Of a DNA stretch of 64,000 bases, positions 1 to 8,811 are shown piece after piece. Under the pieces are notes generated by a model. The model made no database searches and had not been told where the DNA came from. It saw only the letters and a program-made list of their open reading frames with translations. Within the stretch, counting starts at the first letter, position 1; each line of letters starts with the position of its first letter. Position numbers and translations under genes: made by a program. This stretch comes from Cupriavidus sp. EM10 (GTDB taxonomy: Bacteria > Pseudomonadota > Gammaproteobacteria > Burkholderiales > Burkholderiaceae): positions 2,232,001 to 2,296,000 of the forward strand of contig NZ_CP076060.1 in the NCBI RefSeq assembly GCF_018729255.1. Reading direction: 5' to 3'.

Positions 1-292
1 TGCCTTCCAGGTCGGGCATCGCAAAGCCCTTGCGGATCCGGCCCCAGATATCCGACGACGGCCCGCGCAGCCAGTCCACGCTGGACTGGTCGACGTTGAC
101 GACGGGGGCGCCGCTGGCCAGCGATCCGGCGCGGCCGGTGCTGTTCAGCGTGTTGAGCGGGTCCTTGGGCGGACCGGATTCCAGGGCGGTCGGCGTGCCG
201 GCCATCTCGCCGGCAGGCGGTGTGGGTGTGCTGGCACAGGCTGCAAGCAGCGCGGCACACGCAACTACCGCCAGAAATCGACCAAATCGCAT
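1..292 (-). CDS. mltD: Membrane-bound lytic murein transglycosylase D, N-terminal part (runs off the window)
   Basis: Only the first 97 codons are in the window. The protein opens with a lipoprotein signal: a short charged start, a hydrophobic stretch and a lipobox LAAC near residue 18, so it should be anchored in the outer membrane after lipidation. After a Pro/Thr/Gly-rich linker comes a segment containing DIWGRIRKGFAMPDLE, which is typical of the start of MltD, a lytic transglycosylase that cleaves peptidoglycan glycan strands. The catalytic SLT domain and LysM repeats would lie outside the window. MltD next to gloB is a common arrangement in this bacterial group (family knowledge), which supports the call. 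The start ATG at 292 gives the complete signal peptide. Confidence 0.8.
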   Translation of the reverse strand, partial: MRFGRFLAVVACAALLAACASTPTPPAGEMAGTPTALESGPPKDPLNTLNSTGRAGSLASGAPVVNVDQSSVDWLRGPSSDIWGRIRKGFAMPDLEG

Positions 293-436
293 TAAGTTCT
301 CTGAAAGTGACGCCAAAAATTTCGCCTGATCCTAGGGAAAAGGCCGGTTGGCGTCAATGAGATTTTCCCCAAGATGCAATTTGGACATCTTCCGATACTT
401 CAAGCCGCTGTCCGGGCGGCAAACGTCTGGAATGTA

Positions 437-1237
437 TTAGCGAAAATTGTCCTTCCATCCCCGCAGCGCGCCGAACGCCGCGGCGTCGCTGCTGACGTCG
501 CCGCCCTGCGCCTGCACGGCCTGGCGCACGGCCGGCTCGCGCGAACGCAGGAATGGATTGACTGCCCGCTCATGGGCCACCGTGGTCGGCACCGTCGGGG
601 TATCGGCCTGGCGCAGCGCGTCCACCCGGGCCGACCATGCCGACAGGTCGGCGTTGCCCGGCTCGACGGCCTGCGCAAAGCGGACATTGCTGCGCGTGTA
701 TTCGTGGGCGCAGTACACGCGGGTATCGCCAGGCAAGGCGGCCAGCTTGTCCAGCGACGCCAGCATCTGCGCCGGCGACCCCTCGAACAGCCGCCCGCAG
801 CCACTGGCAAACAGGGTATCGCCGCAGAACGCCACATGGCCGGCGCCAGGCAGGTCGCCGACATAGGCCACATGGCCGGCGGTGTGCCCCGGCACGTCCA
901 GCACGCGGAAGCTGGCCGCCGGATGGGCCAGCGTGACCGTATCGCCCTCGCGCACCGCCTGGGTGCGGTGGCCGATGCGCTCGCCCGCCGGGCCTATCAC
1001 CGGAACCGGCGCGCCGTCGGGGCCGGCCGGATGGCTTTCCAGCAAGTCCGCTACACCGCCCTGGTGATCGCCATGGTGATGCGTGATTACAATAGCGCCC
1101 AGTGCCAGCCCGCGTTGCGCCAGAAAGCGCTCGACCGGCTCGGCCTCGCCTGGATCCACCACGGCGGCACTTTTGCCGTCGTGGATGGCCCAGATATAGT
1201 TGTCCTGAAAGGCGGGGATCGGCTCCACTTTCAACAT
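437..1237 (-). CDS. gloB: Hydroxyacylglutathione hydrolase (glyoxalase II)
   Basis: 266 aa, the usual length for glyoxalase II. It hydrolyses S-lactoylglutathione to lactate and glutathione, the second step of methylglyoxal detoxification in the cytosol. The N-terminus [16 protein letters not shown] is characteristic, and the metallo-beta-lactamase metal motif [10 protein letters not shown] follows near residue 54. Further metal ligands are visible in the segments [10 protein letters not shown] and FCGDTLF, and the C-terminal glutathione-binding part contains YCAHEYT. I chose the ATG at 1237 because it gives the family start; a longer reading frame upstream adds 39 unrelated residues. The start codon lies only 10 bases from the start of the divergent methyltransferase gene. 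Confidence 0.96.
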   Translation of the reverse strand: MLKVEPIPAFQDNYIWAIHDGKSAAVVDPGEAEPVERFLAQRGLALGAIVITHHHGDHQGGVADLLESHPAGPDGAPVPVIGPAGERIGHRTQAVREGDTVTLAHPAASFRVLDVPGHTAGHVAYVGDLPGAGHVAFCGDTLFASGCGRLFEGSPAQMLASLDKLAALPGDTRVYCAHEYTRSNVRFAQAVEPGNADLSAWSARVDALRQADTPTVPTTVAHERAVNPFLRSREPAVRQAVQAQGGDVSSDAAAFGALRGWKDNFR

Positions 1238-1247
1238 GTGTGCTCCT

Positions 1248-2048
1248 ATGTCCAACCGACCGATTATAGATTGGGAAGAATGGCTGGCGTCACCACCCGG
1301 GCAGTACATGCTCCAGTGGGAGTCCCAGCAATATGACCGGACGGTAGCGGACATTTTCGGCTATCACGCGGTGCAGCTGGGCCTGCCTCATATCGACACG
1401 CTGCGCGAGAACCGCATGCCGTTCTCGGCGCTGGCGCTCGACGACCGCGCCGGCCCGCACGGGCCGCGCGAGACGCACCCCGACGCCCGCCAGCTGCTGT
1501 GCCGGTTCGACGAACTGCCATTCGACACGCAGAGCATCGACCTGCTCACGCTGCCCCACATCCTGGAATTCTCGGAGGATCCGCACGAAGTGCTGCGCGA
1601 GGTATCGCGCGTGCTGATGCCCGAGGGCCGCGTGGTGGTGACGTGTTTCAACCCGATGAGCCTGTGGGGCGCCCGCCAGGGCCTGAACCGGCTGGGCGCC
1701 ACGCCCTTCCTGCCCAGCGACGCCCAGACCATCGGCTTCGTGCGGATCAAGGACTGGCTCAAGCTGCTTGGCTTCGAGATCATCCGCGGCCGCTTTGGCT
1801 GCTATTGCCCGCCCTACCGCACCGACCGCTGGCTGCAACGCGCCGCCTTCATGGAGAAGGCGGGCGACCGCTGGTGGCCGATCTTCGGCTCGGTCTACAT
1901 GATCTCGGCGGTCAAGCGCGTCAAGAACATCCGCCTGGTGGGCCCCGCCTGGAAGACCGCCAAACCCGCCCTGACGCCGGTGTCGGCCCCGGTGGCCACG
2001 CCCACGGGCACGCACGGCAAACATCACAAGACCACGCCCGGCGCCTGA
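1248..2048 (+). CDS. Class I SAM-dependent methyltransferase (type 11-like)
   Basis: 266 aa. The central part (FDELPF, then a hydrophobic strand followed by [19 protein letters not shown]) matches the later motifs of small-molecule methyltransferases of the type 11 fold. The usual glycine-rich SAM motif I near the N-terminus is not recognisable, so the substrate and even the activity are uncertain. The C-terminus is a basic, low-complexity tail rich in Pro, Thr and His. This gene sits between gloB and rnhA in many Burkholderiales (family knowledge), but its role is not established to my knowledge. The ATG at 1248 is preferred over one at 1236 because homologues begin with the DWEEWL segment shortly after the start; the 1236 start would overlap the gloB start codon. 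Confidence 0.82.
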   Translation: MSNRPIIDWEEWLASPPGQYMLQWESQQYDRTVADIFGYHAVQLGLPHIDTLRENRMPFSALALDDRAGPHGPRETHPDARQLLCRFDELPFDTQSIDLLTLPHILEFSEDPHEVLREVSRVLMPEGRVVVTCFNPMSLWGARQGLNRLGATPFLPSDAQTIGFVRIKDWLKLLGFEIIRGRFGCYCPPYRTDRWLQRAAFMEKAGDRWWPIFGSVYMISAVKRVKNIRLVGPAWKTAKPALTPVSAPVATPTGTHGKHHKTTPGA

Positions 2049-2081
2049 GCCCCGGGCCATTCAGAACATCAGAATTCATCC

Positions 2082-2519
2082 ATGCAAGAAGTCACGATCT
2101 ATTCCGACGGCGCCTGCAAGGGCAATCCCGGCCCCGGCGGCTGGGGTGCCGTGCTGGTTTCCGGCGGCCACGAGAAAGAGCTGTTCGGGGGCGAGAACCC
2201 CACCACCAACAACCGCATGGAACTGATGGCCGTGATCGAGGCGCTGCGCGCGCTCAAGCGGCCCTGCGTCATCAATATCTATACCGATTCGCAGTATGTC
2301 CAGAAAGGCATCAGCGAATGGATCACCGGCTGGAAGAAGCGTGGCTGGATGACGGCCGACAAGAAGCCGGTCAAGAACGCCGACCTCTGGCAGATCCTTG
2401 ACGAAGCCCGCCAGCCGCACGTGATCGAATGGCACTGGGTACGCGGCCACGCCGGCCACCCCGGCAACGAACGCGCGGACCGCCTGGCCAACCGCGGCGT
2501 GGAATCGATCGGCGCCTGA
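2082..2519 (+). CDS. rnhA: Ribonuclease HI
   Basis: 145 aa, standard length. It cleaves the RNA strand of RNA-DNA hybrids during Okazaki fragment processing and R-loop removal. All four acidic catalytic residues are visible: D9 in [17 protein letters not shown]47 in NRMELMA, D69 in YTDSQYV and D133 in NERADRLA, with the assisting H123 in [11 protein letters not shown]. It follows the methyltransferase gene by 33 bases and precedes dnaQ by 49, the classic rnhA-dnaQ pairing, although here both genes point the same way. Confidence 0.97.
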   Translation: MQEVTIYSDGACKGNPGPGGWGAVLVSGGHEKELFGGENPTTNNRMELMAVIEALRALKRPCVINIYTDSQYVQKGISEWITGWKKRGWMTADKKPVKNADLWQILDEARQPHVIEWHWVRGHAGHPGNERADRLANRGVESIGA

Positions 2520-2568
2520 TCCTCGCAATCCGTCGTCGGCGCTTGCCGAGCGATTACAATCCTGCCCC

Positions 2569-3306
2569 ATGCGACAGATCGTTCTCGATACCGAAACCAC
2601 CGGCCTGAACCACGCCACCGGCGATCGCCTGATCGAAATTGGCTGCGTGGAACTGGTCAACCGCCGCCTCACCGGCCGCAACCTGCACTTCTACATCAAC
2701 CCGGAACGCGACGTCCCCGAGGACGCCGTGGCCATCCACGGGCTGACCGGCGAATTCCTGGCCGACAAGCCCAAGTTTGCCGAAGTCATGCACGAGATCC
2801 GCGAATACGTGCGCGACGCCGAGCTGATCATCCACAACGCCGCATTCGACATGGGCTTCCTGGAGATGGAGTTCAAGCTCCACAGCCTGCCCCCGTTCCG
2901 CGAGCACGTGGCCGGCGTGATCGACACCCTGCGCGAGGCGCGCCAGATGTTCCCGGGCAAGCGCAATTCGCTCGACGCCCTGTGCGACCGCCTGGGCGTC
3001 AGCAATGCGCACCGTACGCTGCACGGCGCATTGCTCGATGCCGAACTGCTGGCCGAGGTCTACCTGGCCATGACGCGCGGCCAGAATTCGCTGGTCATCG
3101 ACATGCTCGACGGCGCCGCCGCCCAGGGCGAAACCCGCGCCACGGCCGACCTGTCGGCCCTGACCCTGCCCGTGCTGCTGGCCACCGAGACCGAACTGTC
3201 GGCGCACGCCAGCGTGCTGAAGGAACTGGACAAGGCCAGCGGCGGCAAGACCGTCTGGAAGATCGAAGTCCCGGCCCAAGTGCCCGCCGACGCCACGGTG
3301 CAATAG
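2569..3306 (+). CDS. dnaQ: DNA polymerase III epsilon subunit (3'-5' proofreading exonuclease)
   Basis: 245 aa. It supplies 3'-5' exonuclease proofreading to the replicative polymerase core. The DEDDh motifs are present: D7 and E9 in LDTETTGL (Exo I), the HNAAFDMGFL segment (Exo II) and HGALLDAELLAEVY (Exo III). The linker after about residue 180 and the C-terminal tail, which binds the alpha subunit, are present and family-like. It lies 49 bases after rnhA and upstream of the tRNA-Val gene. The sequence ends without a clear terminator before the tRNA promoter. Confidence 0.96.
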   Translation: MRQIVLDTETTGLNHATGDRLIEIGCVELVNRRLTGRNLHFYINPERDVPEDAVAIHGLTGEFLADKPKFAEVMHEIREYVRDAELIIHNAAFDMGFLEMEFKLHSLPPFREHVAGVIDTLREARQMFPGKRNSLDALCDRLGVSNAHRTLHGALLDAELLAEVYLAMTRGQNSLVIDMLDGAAAQGETRATADLSALTLPVLLATETELSAHASVLKELDKASGGKTVWKIEVPAQVPADATVQ

Positions 3307-3365
3307 GCCGGATCTGCCAGTGTCGAAGCCCTCACAACTTTTTCGCAGAAAGTTTAAAAAAGGGC

Positions 3366-3394
3366 TTTACAAGATACTGCCCCATCGGCATAAT
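3366..3394 (+). promoter_or_regulatory. Sigma-70 type promoter of the tRNA-Val gene
   Basis: A -35 element TTTACA (3366-3371) and a -10 element CATAAT (3389-3394) are separated by exactly 17 bases. Transcription would start about 50 bases before the tRNA. This is the best match to consensus in the dnaQ-tRNA gap. The elements are seen directly; their use is inferred. Confidence 0.6.
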
Positions 3395-3444
3395 CTCGTT
3401 TCTCCACTGCACGACGCCAGAAACAACGGCGGCGAAGCAGCAAG

Positions 3445-3519
3445 GGGTGGTTAGCTCAGCGGTAGAGCACTGCCTTCACACGGCAGGGGTCACAGGTTCA
3501 ATCCCTGTACCACCCACCA
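3445..3519 (+). tRNA. tRNA-Val (anticodon CAC)
   Basis: 75 nt with encoded CCA. The cloverleaf folds completely: acceptor GGGTGGT pairs with ACCACCC, D stem GCTC/GAGC, anticodon stem CTGCC/GGCAG enclosing loop TTCACAC, a five-base variable loop, T stem ACAGG/CCTGT enclosing TTCAATC, discriminator A, then CCA at 3517-3519. The anticodon CAC reads GUG valine codons. No integrase or duplicated tRNA 3' end was seen nearby. Confidence 0.97.
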
Positions 3520-3527
3520 GTTTCATC

Positions 3528-3560
3528 AAAAAGCCCAGCAGCGATGCTGGGCTTTTTGTT
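3528..3560 (+). terminator. Rho-independent terminator after tRNA-Val
   Basis: A perfect 13-base-pair stem, AAAAAGCCCAGCA with TGCTGGGCTTTTT, closes on a GCGA tetraloop (3541-3544) and is followed by further T residues. It begins 8 bases after the tRNA CCA end. Confidence 0.93.
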
Positions 3561-3770
3561 TTCCTCGCGAGCTGTCGATCGACGGCGCAGTCCCCTTCCC
3601 TGCAGCATCCTGACGCCCCCCTCCACCGAGGGGCACCGCGCATCCGTGACATGTCATCCCGAGGTCACACTGCAATCCACATAATCACTCCCGAAAATAT
3701 GCCTCGCAAAAGACGAGGCAGATCCCCTTCCTTGAAGGGCTTGACATTCGTATTGCCGGGGAGCTTTGCC

Positions 3771-6144
3771 ATGACCATTCGTCAGCGCATTGTGCTGCTG
3801 ATCGTCCTGATGTGTCTGGCGTTGGCCGCGATTGGTGGCTACGCCGTACTGCAGACACGTTCCAGCGCTTCTGAAGTGAAACAGGTGACCGAGGGCGTCG
3901 TGCCCAGTGCACTGGCTTCGGCCGATGTCGTGTCGCTGGTCAAGGATATCCAGCTGGCCACCATGACCCTGGTCTATGCCCCTGACGCCAATCTGCTGGC
4001 GCAGGCGCAGGAAGACCTGAAGGCCAAGCAGACGGCACTGGGCGATGCGCTGGCCAGGCAGGCCAACAGCGCCGCCACCCACGCGCAGAAGGGTCTGCTG
4101 ACGCAGGCCAACGAAAGCCTGACCAACTATTTCGATGCCATCCGCGAAACCGCTGAAATGAAGGCGGCCGGCCGGGATGAGATCGCGCAGGCGTTCCTGT
4201 TCGCCAACGTCGCGCGCTACCGCGACGAGATGGAAAAATCGTCGATACGCTACGTGTGGAGAAAATCGCGAGAAGGACGACGCGATTGCCGCGCTGAACA
4301 GCAAGCTGGCCAGCGCGGCCGGCACTATCGGCCTGGTCAGTGCTGCCGCCGTGGTGCTGCTGTCGCTGATCGGCTGGCTGTTGCATCGCCAGATTGCCCG
4401 GCCGCTGACGCGCATGCAGTCCACGATGAGCGAAATCGCAGCCAGCCAGGACTTCACGCGACGCATCGAGGTGGGTCGCATGGATGAAATTGGCCGTTCG
4501 ATCGTGGCGTTTAACCAGATGATCGAGCGGATTCAGGAGAACGCATCGCTGTTACGCCAGAAAACCACCGATATCCAGGCCATCCTGCAAAACATGCAGC
4601 AGGGCATCCTGACGGTGGTGGAAGGTGGCGTGGTGCATGCCGAGTATTCGGCCTACCTGGAACAGATCTTCGAGACCGACGACATCGCCGGCCGCCGGTT
4701 CATGGACCTGGTGTTCGCCGACACCGCCCTGGGCGCCGACGCCCTGGCGCAGGTAGACGCGGCCATCGACGCCTGCCTGGGCCAGGATGGCATCAACTTC
4801 GTCTTCAACGAGCATCTGCTGCCGACCGAAATCGAGAAGCGGCTGCCCACCGGCCACGTCAAGGTGCTGGACCTGAGCTGGTCCGCCATCACCGACGATG
4901 CCGACACGATCATCCGCCTGATGCTGTGCGTGCGCGACGTGACCCAGCTGCGCGAGCTGGCCGCCGAAGCCAGCGAGCAGCGCCGCAGCCTGGAGATCAT
5001 TGGCGAAATCCTGGCCGTCAGCGAGGAGAAGTTCCACCAGTTCATGGAAACGGCGCATGGCTTCGTCCACGAGAACGAGCACATCATCCGGCAGTCCACC
5101 GAGGCCGATAACGCCGCCATTGCTGCCCTGTTCCGCAACATGCATACGATCAAGGGCAATGCGCGGACGTACAAGCTCCAGCATCTGACCGACGTGGTGC
5201 ACGAGGCCGAGCAGCGGCTGGAACTGCTGCGGAATCTGGAGCGACAGGCCAGCGAGTGGAATCCCGACGCACTGCTGAAGGACGTGGCCCGCGTGCGCGA
5301 TACGCTGGCCCGCTATGCCACGATCAGCGAGGACAAGCTCGGCCGCCGGGGTAACGCAAGCGGTCCGGGGGCACTGACTGGCAGCCGCCCGTCGGACGCC
5401 GAAATGGCACGCATCCGCGAAAGCCTGCGACTGCTCGAAGGCGCGCGAACCGACGATCTGGCCGAATTGCTATCGATGCGCGCGGCGGTCCACCGCATCC
5501 TGCGCGTACTCGATGCCACCAGTCTGGCGGAAGTGCTATCTCCGGTGGTCGACGCCCTGCCCTCGCTGGCCGCGGAACTCGGCAAGGCCGCGCCGCAGGT
5601 CAGCATCCAGGACAACGGCTATCGGCTGCGCGCGGAAGTCACGGGCATGCTGGAAAACGTGTTCACGCACCTGCTGCGCAACGCCATCGACCATGGCATC
5701 GAGCCGGCCGAGGCGCGCCTGGCCGCAGGCAAGCCGGCGGCGGGCACCATCCACATCGAGGCGGGAGTCGACCAACAGCAACTGCAGATCACCGTCGATG
5801 ACGATGGCCGGGGGCTGGCGCTGGCCAGGATTCGTACAACGGCCATCCAGCGCGGCTGGATCGACGCCAATGCCGTGCTCAGCGACGACGCCATTGCTCA
5901 CTTCATCTTCCATCCGGGGTTCTCGACTGCCGAGACGGTGACCACGATCTCCGGCCGGGGCGTGGGCATGGATGCGGTGCGCGAATTCCTGACGCGCTCG
6001 GGCGGCAGCATCGAACTGCGCTTTACAGACAACCACGTGGGCGCCCCCTTCCGGCAGTTCCAGACCGTTGTCAGCCTGCCCGAGCGCTTCGCCGTGGACA
6101 GCGTGGCCGTGCTGGCCGAGACGCCGGCGCCGATCGCGCTGTAG
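3771..6144 (+). pseudogene. Membrane CheA-like histidine kinase (HAMP-PAS-Hpt-HATPase), frameshifted twice
   Basis: Repaired length is 791 aa. Domains in order: TM helix about 7-27, periplasmic four-helix-type sensor, TM helix about 184-205, HAMP about 206-257, a PAS-like region, an Hpt domain with the phospho-accepting His near 459 in MHTIKGNA, and a CheA-like ATPase with an N box LLRNAIDHGIEPAEARLA near 634 and a G box GRGVGMDAVR near 729. There is no CheW-like regulatory domain at the C-terminus and no CheY-binding P2 domain. As read, the frame breaks at two A runs, 4234-4238 and 4262-4265. One extra A in each restores a continuous hinge reading MEKIVDTLRVEKNREKDDA. A Shine-Dalgarno GGGGAG precedes the ATG at 3771. 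It is first in an operon with the next three genes. Confidence 0.82.
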
Positions 6145-6213
6145 TGCCTAGCGCGTCAAGGTGAATCAGGCTGAACAAGGTCGATAGCAAGCGTCGGATA
6201 AGGAACAGGCAGT

Positions 6214-6933
6214 ATGGGTGAGTATCTCGTAGGGGTATTGCTGGGCGCCGCGTTGACGGCGGTGCCGGGATGGCTGGCGTGGCGTCACAGCGCCCGGCGC
6301 ATGGCCGCGCATGCGCAGGCGGCGGAGGACGACGCGCTGGCGTCACGTGACCAACTTCAGGCCGAATTGGCTGACCGCATCGCGCAGCATGAGCGGGACA
6401 AGGGCGCATTGGCATCGGAAATCGAGCGCCTGCAGGCATCGGCAGCCGGACAGTCGGTGGCCATCGAGCAGGTCACGACTGAACTGGCGGCCAGCCGCGA
6501 GGTGCAGGCCGACGCCCTGCGTCAGGCGCGCCGTATCGCCGAGGAAACCACGCGGCTGCGCGGGCTTGCCCACACGTTCGAGCGTTGGCACGAGCAGATG
6601 ATCTCGCTGATGGCGCGCAACCGGGCCATGCACGAGCAGAACATGGAGCTGTCGTCGATCGTCCGCCATGTGGTGATCGTCTCGCTCAACGCGTCGATCG
6701 AGGCGGCGCGCGCCGGGGCGGCCGGCCGGGGCTTTGGCGTGGTGGCCAGCGAGGTCCGCGCACTGGCCGCGCGATCCGAGGCCCTGTCCAAGAGCTATGG
6801 CGACAGCCTGCATCAAAGCGACCTGACGACCACGGCGACGTTCCAGGACATCCAGGCCGGCGGCAAGATGGTGACCGCGTCGCTGGCCAGCGTGGCAATG
6901 CTGGCCGAACAGTTCGAGGCGGCGTACCAGTGA
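6214..6933 (+). CDS. Minimal methyl-accepting chemotaxis-like protein (one TM helix plus signalling hairpin)
   Basis: 239 aa. One N-terminal TM helix (about 5-25) is followed by a long coiled coil and a receptor tip region containing NASIEAARAGAAGRGFGVV at about 158-178. This resembles the hairpin tip with which chemoreceptors contact CheA and CheW. There is no periplasmic sensing domain and no HAMP, and the descending arm after the tip is only about 60 residues. It would therefore signal from the inner membrane without its own ligand domain. It starts 69 bases after the CheA-like gene and overlaps the next gene by 4 bases. I infer that it serves as scaffold or coupling element for the upstream kinase. 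Confidence 0.78.
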   Translation: MGEYLVGVLLGAALTAVPGWLAWRHSARRMAAHAQAAEDDALASRDQLQAELADRIAQHERDKGALASEIERLQASAAGQSVAIEQVTTELAASREVQADALRQARRIAEETTRLRGLAHTFERWHEQMISLMARNRAMHEQNMELSSIVRHVVIVSLNASIEAARAGAAGRGFGVVASEVRALAARSEALSKSYGDSLHQSDLTTTATFQDIQAGGKMVTASLASVAMLAEQFEAAYQ

Positions 6934-7481
6934 ACGGCGCGATGATCAGCCTGCAAGCGCGGCAGAGCCTGGAGCGCGTGCTGCGTCGCGCGGTGGAATC
7001 GCGGCTGGTGCTGGGCGACGGCGATGCCTGCGAGATCACGCGGCGGGAAACGGCGCCTGCGGACGACGCTCACGACGACGTAGTGGTTGCACTCACCATT
7101 TCGTCGATGGGCTTCCGGTACATGCTGTTCCTGCGCTTTCGCGACGACGCGGCAACCGCCAGCTACTACGCCCGCGGCAACTCCAGCGATCTGCGCGACG
7201 CCCTGCTGGAACTGGGCAACCTCTGCTGCGGCGCGATCAACCAGGACCTGGTCCGGCATTTCCCGGACCTCGGCATGTCCACGCCCTATGTGTTGGGCGG
7301 CCAGAGCCTGCGCCACGTGGACAGCCTGCGCCCCGACTATCGCGCCGACTTCGAGGTGGCCATCGGCGCGTCGGTAGGCGTCGGCGTGACGATGTGCATG
7401 TTCACGCGCGTGCCCGTCGACTTCCAGCTGGGTGCCGACATCGAACAAGACAACACCGAAGGCGAACTCGAATTGTTCTGA
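6930..7481 (+). CDS. CheX-like chemotaxis phosphatase family protein
   Basis: 183 aa from a GTG start that overlaps the previous stop codon (GTGA); an ATG at 6942 is the alternative. The central segment RDALLELGNLCCGAINQDLVRHFPDLGMSTPYVLGG resembles the CheC/CheX/FliY fold, in which an E..N motif in a helix acts on phosphorylated CheY. Here the E-L-G-N and C-G-A-I-N groupings fit that motif. I infer dephosphorylation of the CheY-like protein encoded next. The family assignment is by motif only and is moderately certain. Confidence 0.62.
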   Translation: MNGAMISLQARQSLERVLRRAVESRLVLGDGDACEITRRETAPADDAHDDVVVALTISSMGFRYMLFLRFRDDAATASYYARGNSSDLRDALLELGNLCCGAINQDLVRHFPDLGMSTPYVLGGQSLRHVDSLRPDYRADFEVAIGASVGVGVTMCMFTRVPVDFQLGADIEQDNTEGELELF

Positions 7482-7530
7482 CTTTCCCACGTTCCGACAT
7501 TCCGAATTGGATAGACCTGCAGGAGAAAAA

Positions 7531-7896
7531 ATGGCGAAAATTCTAGTAGTGGATGATTCGAGCGCGGTGCGCGACGAGGTGGCGAGCTTCCTGCGCACAA
7601 GCGGCCTGGAGGTGCAAACGGCGGTGGATGGCAAGGATGGCCTGTCGCGGCTGAAAGCCGATCCGGGCATCCGTCTCATCATCAGCGACGTCAACATGCC
7701 CAACATGGACGGGCTGACCATGGTCGAGAAGATCCGTGGGGAACTGGCCAACAAGACCGTCAACGTGGTGATGCTGACCACCGAAAGCAGCCAGGCCATG
7801 AAGGACCGCGGCAAGGCAGCCGGCGTCAAGGGCTGGATCGTCAAGCCATTCAAGGGCGCCGCGGTACTGGAGGGTCTCAAGAAGCTGGCCGTCTGA
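7531..7896 (+). CDS. CheY-like single-domain response regulator
   Basis: 121 aa, a lone receiver domain. The acidic pocket D8/D9, the phospho-accepting D53 in IISDVNMPNMDG, the switch Thr in VVMLTTES near 83-84 and K105 in IVKPFK are all present. There is no output domain, so it acts by protein-protein contact, as CheY does. A strong Shine-Dalgarno AGGAG lies 5 bases before the ATG. It closes the operon with the CheA-like kinase, the hairpin protein and the CheX-like protein. Confidence 0.93.
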   Translation: MAKILVVDDSSAVRDEVASFLRTSGLEVQTAVDGKDGLSRLKADPGIRLIISDVNMPNMDGLTMVEKIRGELANKTVNVVMLTTESSQAMKDRGKAAGVKGWIVKPFKGAAVLEGLKKLAV

Positions 7897-8023
7897 TCGG
7901 GTCGCTTCCTCGTCACATGGTCGGCAATCTCGGATAAAAATTAGAGACATGGCAATCAGAAGTTGATTCGATAGATACGGGCCGCCTACCATAGCTTCAC
8001 GCCGATCCCTTATGGAGTGCCCA

Positions 8024-8302
8024 ATGAATCACTCTGAAGACATGACCCTGGAATCTCAGCTGGCGCCGGACGATCGCGCGCTCGACGACGGCGGTCTTGC
8101 CCCCCGCGCCCGGCCGGCAGCGGGCGAAGACGCGATCGCGCGCATCGCCGGATCGCTTGGCTTGCCGGTGGAGCAGGTGCGCTGGGAGTTCTGGCATGCC
8201 TGGGACGGCCTGCTGATCGATGCGAAGTTTCCCGATTACCTGCTGGTGCTGACGGAGCGCAAGGCGGTTCAGGCACTCCGCGGCAAACAGGTTCACCACT
8301 AG
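8024..8302 (+). CDS. Small DUF3562-like protein
   Basis: 92 aa. The C-terminal half (IARIAGSLGLPVEQVRWEFWHAWDGL and onward) resembles the DUF3562 family of small proteins common in Burkholderiaceae, with a helical segment that starts IA..LG.P..QV. No function is known to me. The ATG at 8024 is preferred to the one at 8012 because a GGAG sequence lies 6 bases before it. The N-terminal 35 residues are acidic and low in predicted structure. Confidence 0.62.
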   Translation: MNHSEDMTLESQLAPDDRALDDGGLAPRARPAAGEDAIARIAGSLGLPVEQVRWEFWHAWDGLLIDAKFPDYLLVLTERKAVQALRGKQVHH

Positions 8303-8324
8303 ACCAGGAAGCGACCAGGAAAAC

Positions 8325-8561
8325 ATGCCAATGTCGAAAACCACGAAGAAGAAGTACCTCAAGGCCCTGAACCGAAGCCTGAAGAAGGAAGCTGGCAAGG
8401 ATTTCGCATCGAGCTTTGTCTTCTATCCGGTCGGCGCGAAGCCGAAGGACGCCACCGGCGTGACCGCCAGCGATGCCGCCAACCCGCAGGAACTGAAGGT
8501 CATGGAGGCCGTCCAGGCCCGCGTGTTCGCAGAGTTCGACAGCGCCTCGGGGGCCGCCTGA
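8325..8561 (+). CDS. Small conserved hypothetical protein
   Basis: 78 aa with a lysine-rich start (KTTKKKYLKALNRSLKKE) and the core SSFVFYPVGAKPKDATGV. I do not recognise a family function. It resembles the 74-aa protein encoded at 38438-38662: both share the pattern YL-x2-LN-x-SL, then FVF-x-P-x-GA and a GV some residues later, so they are probably distant paralogues. It follows the DUF3562-like gene by 22 bases and may be co-transcribed with it. Confidence 0.6.
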   Translation: MPMSKTTKKKYLKALNRSLKKEAGKDFASSFVFYPVGAKPKDATGVTASDAANPQELKVMEAVQARVFAEFDSASGAA

Positions 8562-8604
8562 TCGCCGGCGGAGGTTCTGGCAGATGTTCGACGTTGACGG
8601 CGTG

Positions 8605-8811
8605 CTACACGGACAGGCCGTGATCATTCCTCGGACAAGGGATTTGTGAGCGCGGAGCCGACATTTTCGCTTCGACCATAGCCAATTCTTCAAGAACCTG
8701 AGTCAGCCGGTACTCGAGACTCGAGCGCGTGAGCCCATCCGGTAGCGACTTGATCGTTCTCATGAGGAAGTTTCGGTCCGCATAGAGCCAGTTGGTCTGG
8801 TCTTCGGTCAT
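8605..8811 (-). CDS. Small partner of the nucleotidyltransferase-like gene
   Basis: 68 aa, helical, with a heptad-like stretch from about 10 to 50 (DRNFLMRTIKSLPDGLTR, then RLTQVLEELAMVEAKM) suggesting a short coiled coil. Its ATG overlaps the stop of the upstream gene by 4 bases (ATGA, 8808-8811), so the two are translated as a pair. No family is recognised. A small helical protein coupled to a nucleotidyltransferase-like protein is reminiscent of two-gene toxin-antitoxin or defence modules, but this is inference from arrangement alone. Confidence 0.55.
   Translation of the reverse strand: MTEDQTNWLYADRNFLMRTIKSLPDGLTRSSLEYRLTQVLEELAMVEAKMSAPRSQIPCPRNDHGLSV

Noticed and set aside
3445..3519. 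tRNA-Val as integration site of a genomic island
   Set aside because: No integrase gene and no repeated tRNA 3' end were seen within the window; flanking genes look core.
3741..3770. TTGACA at 3741 as promoter of the CheA-like gene
   Set aside because: No acceptable -10 element at the right distance before the start codon.
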